The notes under the pieces were generated by a model that saw nothing but the letters and a program-made list of their open reading frames with translations, did no database searches and was not told the origin of the DNA. A stretch of 64,000 nt of DNA, taken from contig JAYKAV010002475.1 of the NCBI GenBank assembly GCA_035582835.1, positions 585,997-649,996 of the forward strand, given 5' to 3'. The stretch is from Phoebastria nigripes (lineage: Eukaryota; Chordata; Aves; Procellariiformes; Diomedeidae). Below are positions 24,258 through 36,440 of this stretch, piece by piece. How positions within the stretch are numbered: position 1 is the stretch's first letter; each line of letters opens with the position of its first letter. Made by a program: the position numbers and the translations under genes.

Positions 24258-24951
24258 TGTGAGAGACTGAAAGAGTTAATGTGAAGGTGATGTCTCAAAC
24301 ATTGTGGCAGAGCAATCTCTATATGGCAACGATAAGCTGCAAGAGAGAAGTTGATTAACGCAGGACCCGGAGGGCGTGCAGAAGGATGCGCAGTTCCGAG
24401 TTCTGCCAAGTAACGATGACTCACCGTATCTGGCAAAAGGCCATACAGGGTTTATCTGAGGAAGGGGCTTGCTACCACCTGAAGAACACCCAAAAGACCA
24501 CTCGTGACCACCGCCTCCCACAGTGACGCCTGCCCAGAAAACCAAAAGCTACGTGACTGACATAATCGGGGAGGGTGGAAACAAGACTATAAAAGGACAC
24601 CAACTCAAGGAGCCAGTGTGCGCCCATCACTGGAGGATTGCTACATTCGTCATCATCATCGCAGGATCCAAGGGTGGTGATATCTCTCCATCTCCTTTCT
24701 CTCTCTCTCCCCTTTTTCTTTTCCTCTCTTTCCTCTTCTTCTCCTAAATGTTTCAATAGAACCCACGTTGCCTACCGTTACGCTTTCCAAGTTTGGGTTG
24801 TTTATTGTTACACTTTCCAAGTTCAGGTTGCTTCTACCTTAAACAAAATGTTCAATCGATCGTTTGATGTCGTTTCACCTTAATTTAGCCTGAGGGAATT
24901 TGGAAACCTCTACGATCGCCCCCACCGGTTTGCCTGGTCCGGGTTGTAACA
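24258..24951 (+). mobile_element. Nested solo LTR of a second ERV family
   Basis: This 694-bp element begins TGTGAGAGACTG and ends GTTGTAACA. It interrupts the 3' LTR exactly between bases that are contiguous in the 5' LTR. Flanks are CCATA (24253-24257) and CCATG (24952-24956). The intact 5' LTR reads CCATG, so the left copy carries one G-to-A change in a 5-bp duplication. A TATA box (TATAAAA, 24588-24594) and a C/T-rich stretch at about 24685-24745 fit LTR organisation. Because it sits inside the provirus LTR, it inserted later than the provirus. Confidence 0.85.
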
Positions 24952-25158
24952 CCATGCTCTGCCAGGTCCACAAGAAGCTGGGAGGGAGCGTAGCCAGGAC
25001 AGCTAGCCCAACTGGCCAACGGGGTATTCCATACCATATGATGCCATGCTCAGTATATAAATAGGAGGCATGGTCCAGGAAGTAGCGATCGCTGCTTGGG
25101 TATTGGTTGGCGGGTGGTGAGCAACTGCAGTGTGCATCACTCATTTTGTATATTCTAA

Positions 25159-25159
<1 letters not shown>

Positions 25160-25206
<47 letters not shown>
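25160..25206 (+). repeat. (ATT)n microsatellite in the 3' LTR
   Basis: About 16 ATT units are directly visible. Confidence 0.92.
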
Positions 25207-25357
25207 TTCCCTTCCTTTTCTGTTCTTTTAAACTGTCTTTATCTCAGTCCACAGATTTTACTTCTTTTTTTCCGATTCTCACCCCCATCCCACTGTGAGG
25301 GGGGAGTGAGGGAGTGGCTGTGGGGTGTTTGGCTGCCTGCCGGGTTAAACCACAACA

Positions 25358-25362
25358 GGACC
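25358..25362 (+). repeat. Right target-site duplication GGACC of the provirus
   Basis: It is an exact copy of 17918-17922 and directly follows the terminal CA of the 3' LTR. Confidence 0.85.
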
Positions 25363-28300
25363 ACAATTCAGAATCTGCATCCATGCATCTTCTACCTTTT
25401 ATGAAGCATTATTCTTTTTCAGATCTTCTTCAATTATTGAATTAGCAGCATAACTTTAGAATATATCTCTGGATTACTGAAGGGTAGACGTCCCTCGTCT
25501 CAGGCTAGAGGCCTATTGTTAAGATACTTCCTTGTTAAGATACTGTTTGCCTGCTGCATTCTGTGCAATGTTTGCAGGAGCAGATGGGAGTAGGACAGCA
25601 GTGTGACTCTCAAACTATATCAGTGGCAGCAGCATCAGCGGGAGTTTGCTCAGGTGCCTGCAAGAGCTGAGAGCGCCAAATCATAAGAGGTGCTCTGGCA
25701 ATGTACTTTACACAAACTTTTGATATTAGCTTTTGTAACTTGCTGTAGTCTGCATATGGAAAGCAAGAATAAACCACATCATTTTACTACTGTTAGCTTT
25801 TCCTGTGCTCGCCCATTGCAGACCAGGCCTTGATCAAGTGCAGGGTGGCTGTCAGAGGGTTTCCCTGCTGCTGAGGTAAGTCCAGAATCTTTGCTTATCT
25901 GTTTTCCATAACAGTGCATGAAACTGGTGGAATATGTGTTGCACAAAAGATGCTAAGACAAACTTACATGCACAAAGCTTTACTCAGATGGATCATTGTT
26001 GATGACACACATCAATCCTAAGTGTGAAAGTTACTTCTGCAGAAAAATTTNNAAAAAAAAAAGGAAAGTGAAAGGGATAAGTTTCCCCATGACAAGTCAG
26101 GAAAAACACTGATGTCATCTCTTCCCTCTGCATACCCTCCAGCGTAGCAGGTGGTGAAGCTGAAGGTGATGAGAATGTTGACTTTTACCACACTTTTTCC
26201 TATCACTGTATGATTTTCATTGGGACCCATCCAATTGTTCCTGCTTATGATGATATGATTACAGTGGATTACAGTATGCTTAATCAGTCATGAGCATTAT
26301 GTGCTGATCGACTGTTAAGCTCTCTTGCATATGTATTATTAGGTATTGTTTACTGCATATTTAAATGACTACCATGTTGTTATTAACTAAGTTTTGGGTT
26401 TCTCTAATATTAACTAAACCCCGCAAAATAGGACATAGGAAAAGAGAAGGAACAAAGGGGTGATTCTCACATTGGTGACCTTTACTTTGTATGAGAACAC
26501 AACAGTGAGAGAATTGGGGTTTGCAGGTGCAAGAAAAACAGCACGAGAACAACAGGGGAGAAGAATTGCACGGGAGCTCTGGAAAACACTGTCACAGCAG
26601 CTTGGGTAAAAAGTTACAGAGCTGCAGAGGAAAGGCAGGCTGAAGGTTTGCAAATGGATAAGCCCTTACTGCTACACAGGTTAAAGTACTTAAGGATCTG
26701 TGCAGCATTAAGAAAGTACACATGAGCCCAGATGTGGATGCAGACAGGTAGGTTTAGGTTGGAGAAAAAAGCCCTTTGCAAGGCAGGAAGTTCAAAGTAA
26801 ATGTCTATGGGTGGGAAATGCTAACTGGCAAGTACTGAAAAGTGAATAGTAGTAGTAGTACAGAGATTCTATACTTAAAGGTGAGCAATGACAGACTGGG
26901 CAGTGAACTAAGAAAATAACGGGTAGGAACACATCAAAATGGTATGAGAAAATGCCCTGACATCTCAATGATGGGAGACCTAAAAAAAGTCCAACTTTTA
27001 CATGTGATAGGACAATCAGTATATAGTCTGCTCAGACTGTTTTCNTAAGGACGAAGGTGCCTTCTCTTTTCAGAAAACTACCTCATATGTGTGCACCAAT
27101 AGTTGCAGACTACATAATTTTTCCTCAAAAAATCTTAGTATATTGATCCCTTTAAGTTCTCCTCATCATCTGAATAGATGTTTCTTATGATCTTTCTATA
27201 TATTAAATTACTCTAGTAGTCCTTCTGGACTGTTTTCTGAATCTTTACATGACGCTTTACTCTTTCTAAACTGTACAAACAAAAGTGCACTGTTACCATT
27301 ATTACATGTATTCAGGGCAGGTCCTGTAGTCTATATGTACAAATGAACTGTGCCACAAATGAGTAGCATAGTGGCAGCCCATAGTCTATTCAATGGTAAT
27401 TTAGGACACTTAAAAGTTTTTTCAATGCACTAAGCCACCATTAAAGCACAGCCTTGTTATAAGAGATGTATTACACAAGCAGGTTTTGCTAAGATGAAAT
27501 ATTTTTTATTTCCTCAGGAAGCACACCTTTATAAATTCCTTTCCTGTGGGGATTTCCAATCTGCAGATCCAGCAATGTAGTGCATGAAAATGTGCTGCTC
27601 TGCCTGCCTGAACTCCTGCTGACTCCATTGAGACTCTGTTTGGGAGTACAGATCTTTTTGCAAGTATCTTTTTTGAAGGTCAAAGGTGAAGCAAGGCAGA
27701 AATAGTACAGACAAACACTAAGGGGATTTTTATAGCATAACATGGCAGGAAGGACATCAGGCAGTGCAATAAAATACTAAGCTGGCTTGTGGTGTTGAGA
27801 CATTTCTCCTGAGAGTGAAAATATTTTTATTGTTCTTGACAATTACTTTCTTCACTTTCACCTTCACTGCACCAAAGCAAGTATGTGGGTAAGCACACAG
27901 AAACTGTAGAAGATGCAAAACTTCTTCTCCCAACATATGGTGAAGCTGGGAAACTGCTATTTGTATTGCACTGTTCACATAACAAGCTAGAGTTTTAGAG
28001 ATGGAAGCAAGAAAGGGAATAACTGATCATCCATGATGGTGGTTGGCATCATTCCTGAAATCACACCAGATTTCTGCACGGTAAGAAAACTGGTCAAAGG
28101 ATATGAATTCCTTAGAGATGACTTTGAAGCTTCTTCTAAACATCCACGGAGGAGCTCAGCTAAGAGCAGACTGCTCTTATCAGGAGAGAGAAGCAAAAAG
28201 AAGACATGAAGTCACATTTCAGCACTGGTTTTCTGCTGCCATGGAGCTAAAAGTATCTTACTGAGATTTGAAACTTATCATTAATTCCTCTCATTCCTGA

Positions 28301-31007
28301 ATGCTGCAAAACCTTTTGTCCTTTGTCTCATTGATCTTGTGTTTACATTTACCTCAATTAGCTTGAAATGTTTCATATTTAACTTGAGTATCTAAATCAA
28401 CCTCAACTCTTTTTAACATATTTGTATCTTCACACATTAAATTATTTTTGATTTATTTTCACATATGAAATATCTTCAGTTAAATTGATAACTTCAAATA
28501 TTTATTCAGAAAATATTTCAAATTAAAACTTGATCATATCTGCAAGTGATCAAACAATAAAGGAAAAAATGCTGTGACAGGAAAATACAAAAAATTACCA
28601 TCCTTTCAAAGTCTCCCAATACAGTTTGGATGGCAGGCCACACGCCACAGCATGAAAAATAACAGATACACATTTTTCTAATCAGGAACTATAGAGAATA
28701 AAGTAAGTAAACAAATTCCTATTGCAATACCAATATGGAAAAGAAAAAGGCAACGTTACTCCAAAACCCAGGAAAAAAAAAAATATTCACATCACAAAGT
28801 TCAGTCAATATAAATATGATCTTGCAAATTTAGATCAAAAAAAAAGACATGGACTGCAAGAAAACATNGCCTCAGGTTATGAGAAAGAATACTAGTATTA
28901 TTCACTTACAGTGTCATATTTACAAGGTTCCGTCTTGTTTTGTTCTGAATTAATGCAAAGGGGTTAAGAATATCTTTGCCCGTATCTGTAACCTCACAGG
29001 ATCTTTCCAGACAGGGTCAGTAATTTAGCTGATAACATTACTTGTCAGAACACTAATCTTGAGAACAATCATCTATGGAAAAAGGAGTATTTTACATCCT
29101 CTGGCCAGATTTTCCTCTAAAATACAAATATGCAAGAAGATTCTGCTCATCAAGCGAAGAAAATATCAAACTCAGCATACATTTCGGCCACAAGAGCTGA
29201 TCAATGAGTGTCAGCACAGGGTTACTCACAGGATGGCAAACCTGAAGGATTATTTTTATTGTAAGGATATCTTGGGGGGATTGATCAGATTCAATTGTGT
29301 GTGCTGAGATCTGCTTATGGATGAAAAGTGCTTAGTAAATTGAATAACGCAATGCAGAGTCTTCCATCACTACTAGGTCAATGGCTCTGATCTTGCTTTG
29401 GCTGGTAATGACTGAAAATGTTTTAATAAGGGTGGTACACAGTAACTTATGTGAAAAAAGCTGATACTGTCAGTCCTGCTCCTTGAAGACAGAAATCTGT
29501 GTTAAAGCAAAGCCACCTTCACAATTCCTCTTAGCTGTCATCCTTGTTAATAGTGTCAGCAGTGAAACAGAGGCCTGCATGGACATAGGGACTGAACTAT
29601 CTCAGAACTAGTATCTTTGGATCCTGGTTGGTGCACATAAGTGAGGGAGGCCCATGGTGGTAACTTAGAGGTTAATCCATCTCATTGTCAACACAGTAGC
29701 TAGTGCAAAACACTAATGCTCTTTTATGAAAAGGAAGAAGGGAAAATATCACTAATTTACAAGCATATTTTCATGTGTAAGTTTATCATTCACTTGACTG
29801 TTACAACAATGTGTGACCATGGCACCTGGAAACAGATTTGAGAAAACTTGAGGACTTTTCATCACAGAAGCCATCAATAAGCAACTGCACTTAGTATAGA
29901 GCGTGTCATAATTAGAAGTATGCCAGATGACAAGTTTCTAAAGACAATTTGAGGTGCTGGAATTTAATATTAAATAGCTTTTGAGATACATAAGAATCTT
30001 TGTTACTAGTCCCTGAGGATTGAGAACAAGTATGTATATACTAACAGTTTTCAATAGCAACAGCATTTGGTAAACTGTCAGGATGTCTTTGATACTAGCA
30101 CTGTTAGTTATGTTCAAGATAGTGCTGGTGCTTGTGCCTTGGCCTTCTGCCTCAGGGAACCATTCTGTCTTAGAATTACTGATCCATGCCTACAAGACCT
30201 TCAGGGTGAAAGCAATGGCTATAGCCTTCTTGTTAACGTAGTCAACCTTATTTCATAACCTCATGGCTTTATCTGATTTGTCAGTTGAGAACCAGGGTAT
30301 CATTAAACATTGTGTCCCTTCAGTGTCTTCTCACTTTAGATTTGCAAAAACGATTCCCTTCAACATCTGCAAAGCACTGTTCCCTGAAGTTTTAAAACCT
30401 GCATGTCACATAATAAATTGTGGCATATAGTTGTGTCACCTCAAGTCAGTAACCCACTGAATACTAAGTACCCACTAATACTAAGTAGACTTGCACTGTG
30501 CTAGGACTTCAAATATGAAGCTTCCAGCAAAAAGTCTAGGAGCATTGTTGTTGACTTTCCTCTGAGTCAGAAGTGAACCGAGGTTTTACAGGGCATCGTG
30601 GTAGTTAAAAGGCTGTCTTTTTGAACAACACATAAAACTGACTTTTTGCTTATCCATGACAAGGAAGAATTCCTTGGAGCTCTTCACCAAAAAGGTGACA
30701 TTAATCATGTTGTCCCAACCAAATACAGAATGGGAATTTCCCCTCTGCTTTCCTGAGCTATGACTGAACTATCCAACACAATAGTTTCTACTTTGTACTG
30801 CATAGTACTCTGCTCTGAACACAATTAAACAGTTGCTGTGTTTCAGTCTAGAGGTATCTGGTAAGAAATTCCTGCTTTTATAGATAATTAAGAAGAGATA
30901 TTACCTGTGTCCCCTTTGCTTAATTTAAAAAAAAAAAAAAAAAATCATTAGTTACTAAATAGATTTTAGGTATTTAGAAAGGTGACACATAAAATAAACT
31001 ATTTATT
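25363..31007. other. Unassigned DNA with a possible old LTR-like fragment
   Basis: No gene is supported in this 5.6 kb. The segment about 25500-25860 is GC-richer than its surroundings and includes an AATAAA at about 25770, so it could be an old LTR or retroposon fragment; ends and duplications are not clear. The rest is AT-rich with A-runs (28770-28782, 28838-28845, 30927-30944). Open frames stay below 90 codons and show no domain. Confidence 0.5.
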
Positions 31008-31880
31008 AGAATCATAGAATCATAGAATCATTAAGGTTGGAAAAGACCTCTAAGATCATCAGGTCCAACCGTCAACCCAACACCACCATGCACACTAAAC
31101 CATGTCCCTAAGCGCCTCATCTACANGTCTTTTAAATACCTCCAGGGATGGTGACTCCACCACTTCCCTGGGCAGCCTGTTCCAATGCTTAACCACTCTT
31201 TCAGTAAAGAAATTTTTCCTAATGTCCAATCTAAACCTTCCCTGGTGCAACTTGAGGCCATCTCCTCTTGTCCTATCGCTAGTTGCTTGGCAGAAGAGAC
31301 CAACAACCACCTCGCTGCAACCTCCTTTCAGGTGGTTGTAGAGGGCGATAAGGTCTCCCCTGAGCCTCCTCTTCTCCAGACTAAACAACCCCAGTTCCCT
31401 CAGCCGCTCCTCGTGAGAGTTGTTCTCCAGACCCTTCACCAGCTTCGTTGCCCTCCTCTGGACACGCTCCAGCACCTCAATGTCCTTCTTGTGGTGAGAG
31501 GCCCAAAACTGCACACAGTATTCAAGGTGGGGCCTCACCAGTGCTGAGTACAGGGGGACAATCACTTCCCTACTCCTGCTGGCCACACTATTTCTGATAC
31601 AAGTCAGGATGCCATTGGCCTTCTTGGCCACCTGGGCACACTGCNGGCTCATATTCAGCCGGCTGTCAACCAGCACCCCCAGGTCCTTTTCCGCCAGGCA
31701 GCTTTCCAGCCACTCTTCCCCCAGCCTGTAGCGTTGCATGGGGTTGTTGTGGCCAAAGTGCAGGACCTGGCACTTGGCCTTGTTGAACCTCATCCAGTTG
31801 GCTTCAGCCCATCGATCCAGCCTGTCCAGGTCCCTCTACAGAGCCTTCCTACCCTCGAGCAGATCGACGCTGCCGGCTTA
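31008..31880 (-). mobile_element. CR1 LINE copy 3, minus strand, 5'-truncated
   Basis: Reading the minus strand, the element ends in tandem ATTCTATG units (plus strand AGAATCATAG-type repeats at 31008-31033). It is 5'-truncated near 31880. It belongs to a different CR1 subfamily from copies 2, 4 and 5: the ORF2 C-terminal region reads through the position where those have a TAG, and the 3' untranslated sequence differs. Confidence 0.92.
31095..31793 (-). pseudogene. CR1 ORF2 C-terminal remnant (copy 3)
   Basis: The minus-strand frame is open for 232 codons and covers the region after the reverse-transcriptase catalytic motifs. It includes '[11 protein letters not shown]', '[14 protein letters not shown]', '[13 protein letters not shown]', '[13 protein letters not shown]', '[20 protein letters not shown]' and '[13 protein letters not shown]'. 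The length and order match the C-terminal third of CR1 ORF2. The absence of the catalytic core shows that the insertion was truncated at birth, which is normal for LINEs. It is the best-preserved open frame among the minus-strand CR1 copies. Confidence 0.88.
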
Positions 31881-34800
31881 TTAAAGTGGAATATAACGCT
31901 ACAGAAAACTCCTTGCTTGATGGACTTGACACTCATGCAAGGACAGGTTTTTCAACAGGAAGAAAGTTGAGAAGGCAGGCAATGGTGAGAGAAATATAAG
32001 TAGTAATAATAGTGTGATACTCAATTTCAGCACACAGAGGTTGCTTGATGTCAGTCCTTTAATCAGAAATTCCATTTCCTTTTTGCACTATTACGCCACA
32101 AAGTTAGTCTCTGTTTCAGAAAGCAGCGAGGATGGGGATGATGTCTTCCCTCTTAACCCTTTCCAGTTATCCAATATAAATATACAGAAAAGCATGTTGC
32201 TTTGTGCAATTTCCAAAGAAGACCTTACTGCATTTCTAGCTGTCATTGGCATTACTGGATCTCTCTTAAATGACCTCACCTGTTAGATGAAACAGCTTCT
32301 AAGCTAGTCACACGCATTATCAGTTTTCCTGTTTTTCCAAAGATCATGGTGTTTCATTTAATATAGTAACCTGAAACAAATAAATCCTTTGGAAGCAGTT
32401 CTCTATCATGTCAAAGGACCTCAACACATGGACTACTGGTCAGATAAAAAAATCCAGATCCCTATTAATCCATTCTCAGCTTGGTATTGGAGCCATCTGA
32501 GGCTGGGGAGAGGGTTTGCTTGTGTGTCACTTACAAAAGCTTCACAAAACATTTTAAGAAAGAAGAAAACAAAACAGAGCAGAAATCTAACCAAAGTCCC
32601 TTTTCACCTTTTCTTCTCCTGACTATGTCTTGTGCCTATGCTTTTTCATAATTTATTTTACAAAGTAATCTCATTTTCTTAAGAAGAGACAGCTCAAATC
32701 TTGAACCAGAAGCCTCCTTAACTGTTACATTTACTTCAGGGAGAACATGAAGCTACTGCTGTTTCCCATTTTATAAATGTCAAGCATTTTAAGATTCACC
32801 TAACTCAGTGAAGACTTTGCAAAGCCATTTTCTTCTGGTGCTTTTTTCTCCATTAAGTGATTCGCTTAACAATACAATCTGGTTTTCTAGGCAAAAGAAA
32901 TGCAGCATGATTTTACATTAGGTATAAAAGCATCTAGTTTCCTTGTTTATCAAATATACATGGAAAACCAAACAGTATTCACACCAGTGAATAACATTTT
33001 TTTATCTATAAAAATGAACACAAACAAACAGGAGTTAAGATCTAAATAAATAATTTTATATGTCTTTTTGCAAAATGGACTCATAGGTGGTAGGCAATTC
33101 TTCATATCACATCAAACTATAATCCAGTAGTGTTGTTCTTAAGTTTGTTTTTTGTTTTTTTTTTTTTTTTTTTTTTAGTGCTGCATAGTTAACTAAGGAG
33201 AAATGCAAAAGAAAAAGAAAAAAAAAAGGAAATGCGCAATTCACTCAATATGTCAGTATATGTATATCCCATGCAGATATTTTTATTGCTACTTTTTTTT
33301 GTCCTGCTTGTACGTATTTCTTCTCTTTTTTCTTTTAGAACTCTTCATTCGTATAATTTTTATTATTATACTACAAATGATTAGTCAACAGAATTCTCTT
33401 ACAAGATCTATATTTACATTAATATCCATGTAGCAAACTTAATTGAGCAACAGAAGAGCTGTTATTCTGTTATTGATGTCTTTGCTGCATCATGAAGGCA
33501 GCAATATAGCACTGAGCTATAAATAGAAAAATACAGTGGATGGAACTGGCTGGTCTTGTGTTTTTAATATTCCCTTCAGGGTAAAGTATGACATAACCTA
33601 ATTACAGTGGTAGAGATTTCACTGCAGGGAAAACTGTTGTTATTCCATTTGACAATCAAGTAATTATCTTCTCTACTGGATGTTTTACTGGATGTTACTA
33701 ATTAAGTCATCCACAAAAAATTATTTAAAATTTAGGAAATGGTGTTACTCTTATAAAAAGTTGGCCTTCAATAATGTCAATAATTTTTACAAAACCATTT
33801 TTTGGGGCAGTTTTTTAAGTTACCTGTCAGAGTGCTTACTTAAGCAGAAAGCAGGCATTCTTTCTGACTACATCTTTGCTCCTTATTTCAGGGCATGGAC
33901 TCAGCCTGCAGTCCTTTCATTCTCCTTGGGGCCGTAGGGCTTCTGCTGGGTGCTGGCAGCAACTTCTTAAAAACAGTAACAAAAATGATGACAGATCTAT
34001 ATAAGCAGGGTTAGTGAGGAGATAACAGGACTCAAAATTTCATGTAATTGTCCAGGTGTTTCATGAAAGGGGAAGGGAGGTAGCACAGTATCTCTCCTTA
34101 TGAAAGGATCTGCAAGCAACCCTGTCCTAACCCTGGTTTAGGAGTTCAAACTGTGTAATTACACACTCCATCCTCAGCTATTTTATTTTCATTTTTTTTC
34201 TTTTCAGTTTTCCCTTATAGGCATATAGGATTTGTACATTCTTTCCTGATTATACAATCTGTAAGAAAAGCCAACCATCTGATCGTATGAAAAGGTATAG
34301 TAGGTCAAATATCACAGTCTTCTTCATGAAATGCAGAACTTCCCGCTCATGAACGTCATTTTATTTGGACTGCTTATTATGAGTTAATAGTTAAAAATAG
34401 TGGATTATAATTTTTATTTAGTTTATCAATGCTGTCCTCACCCATAATGTCCTATTGTCCCCAAGAATGGAGTTACCTTCCAGAGAATACTTTTTAAAAG
34501 ATTACATCAAGTTCTATATTAACAATAATAGAATTTGTCATTTATTTTCCTGTACTGGTATCCTGAAACTCTACTGGTACAAAATTAGGAAGAATATTTA
34601 TAAAAATGTCAGCTGTATCTTAGCAAAAATTATCTCCATATTTAAACATATTTTAACACACATCTCTTAATTTTATTTTTCCTTAAGAGTATTTTCTTAT
34701 CTTTAAACTACCTTCTCTGTGATCACATTGATGGAAATATAAATCATCAAACTCTTAATTGTTTAGAATTAAAGAAAAAATGGAAGGATTAAGGAGAAAC

Positions 34801-36440
34801 ATTATAATATTTGAAAATTAAGGTTCCTGACACATTTCTGCACCTATTTTCTCAGTGTCAGAAAGCTAAAGAAAAGAAACATGATTCCCTGAAAATAAAC
34901 ACTGGAAAAGGTTCTACCAAATTCCTGAGACATGTCCACAGATGTTATACATTATTTCTCATCTATACGTGCCACATATGCACATGGCATATAGATACAT
35001 TTTGTTGTACAAATATAAAACAGTTTAAGCCGTATGAAAAAATGTGATCCCATATTCACACTTTAGGCATTTCCCATTATTGTAGCAAAATCTACATTAC
35101 AGCTTGTAGAAAGTTGTCTAATGTCAGGTGTATTTAAAGTTGTAGGTAATGACTATTTCTTTTTTATCACTGTTATTCTGTTTAAATCTAGTCAACACAA
35201 ATTATACCTGGGCTGAGTTTGCAGTATTTGGAGCACTTGAGTGTACGTTTCTTTTGATAGTTAGATTACACTTGTCTTGCTACTTCAGTGTAAATGTAAT
35301 TTGAGGGTCTTGTTGCTTGTTTCTGGTAAGTGTTGTGACTTGAAGATGAAAATATGCCATGCTGACTTGTTGGTTCTACTTGAAAAAGACATAGAACTGT
35401 CACTGCCAAGAAAGAAGAAAATGTTTCATCATTCCCATTAAACTCCAAGGGCTTAGGAGATCTGCTGTTTTTACAAAGTTTCAAGTACTTTTTGTTCAGC
35501 AACTATGTACAACTTCAAAACAAGGATGATACTGGATCCTATTCAAAAAGAAATAACAGGAGGATTGGAGAATCTTTGTATCAAACCACAGAGATTTTTC
35601 TCAGACACAATAGAATCTTTTTTAATCTCATATTAACAAGAAAAAGCTAAATATGTCACATGTAAAAGAAGTGGCGAAAAGAAATGTATTATGATTCAAN
35701 TTCTTCTTCCTACAAACAAACAAGCTTTACCTTCCTCAACTTTTTAAAAGATAGCTTTGAACTTTGTGCCCAGGGAAGAATCTAGGAGGGTACTAGAAAG
35801 AAGGCATCCACTCAAAGGCCTATCAAGTTAAACCAGAGATGCTCACGTCAGACTGCTGCTGCTGCTGTAGAATCTGTAGCTAGTGAATCTATTTCTTTCA
35901 TGTGTGTGTTATGTTCTTTCATCAAAAATAATATAAAAGCAACACAAAAAACTCTGTGCTCATCCGTGCCTAATTCACTAACGAAGGGAGGTTTCATAGC
36001 AGCTCCCATTAGTGTCACTTTATTTAAGATCTGTCCTATTTCTATTCGAAACCATGGCTGTATGTGGAGTAGTGTAGTAACTAGTTGAATCTCATTTTTA
36101 TTCCCCCACTAACATGTTTGCGGATATAAAAATGACACCAATTAACTTCAGTAGTAGGCTGGAATACAAATTTTCCACTACAGACCTGGTAGATGGAGCC
36201 CTCATTATGAAAGTTAACAGACCCTGGGAAAAAATTCCAAGGTAAAAATCTATTTAAATTTGTGGGAAAATTAAAGTTGTTTTAACCCTTGCATTGAGAT
36301 CCCAGGTACTCTTTGTTCTTACAAGAAAGCTAAACTGGTATCAAATAATAGCTAGAATGTACCTATTTGCATTGGAATGCTGAGAGGTGATTTCAATCCG
36401 AGTATCAGGATGGAAAAGCCAAATCGTCCCTTACAGCCTT
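31881..36440. other. Unassigned AT-rich DNA
   Basis: The 4.6 kb between CR1 copies 3 and 4 contains a poly-T tract at about 33155-33176 and small open frames (up to 90 codons, 32014-32286 plus) without recognisable domains. One exon-like segment near 33892 is listed separately. Confidence 0.5.
33892..34014 (+). other. Exon-like segment with 39-codon hydrophobic micro-ORF
   Basis: A pyrimidine-rich stretch ends in AG at 33890-33891. It is followed by an ATG at 33895 in a good initiation context (G at -3, G at +4). The 39-codon frame (33895-34011, stop TAG 34012-34014) begins MDSACS and then has a hydrophobic, signal-like core (FILLGAVGLLLGAG). A possible splice donor GTAACA begins at 33976, which would make an 84-bp segment in frame. 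The segment is GC-richer than its surroundings. No family is recognised. It may be chance, since single-exon calls by eye have many false positives. Confidence 0.2.

Larger units (their letters stand above)
17923..25357 (+). mobile_element. ERVL-like endogenous retrovirus provirus, env-less, decayed
   Basis: The provirus has two LTRs, a primer-binding site, gag, protease, reverse transcriptase/RNase H and integrase remnants. It has an exact 5-bp target-site duplication GGACC on both sides. No env-like frame exists between the integrase end (about 23690) and the 3' LTR (24115), which fits ERVL-type (class III) elements. Class assignment rests on motif style, the 5-bp duplication and missing env; the lysine-type primer site is more often seen in class II, so the class is not certain. 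A second LTR element is nested in the 3' LTR. Stop codons are frequent and the element is inactive. Confidence 0.9.
24115..25357 (+). mobile_element. 3' LTR of the provirus, split by a nested LTR
   Basis: It starts TGTCCTGG and ends ACAACA, matching the 5' LTR. Removing the nested element and one copy of its 5-bp duplication leaves about 544 bp. The TATA box is at 25054-25063. The polyadenylation signal of the 5' LTR is changed to TTTAAA here. The trinucleotide tract is a pure (ATT)n at about 25160-25206, unlike the mixed TCG/TTG/TTA tract of the 5' LTR. Confidence 0.88.
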
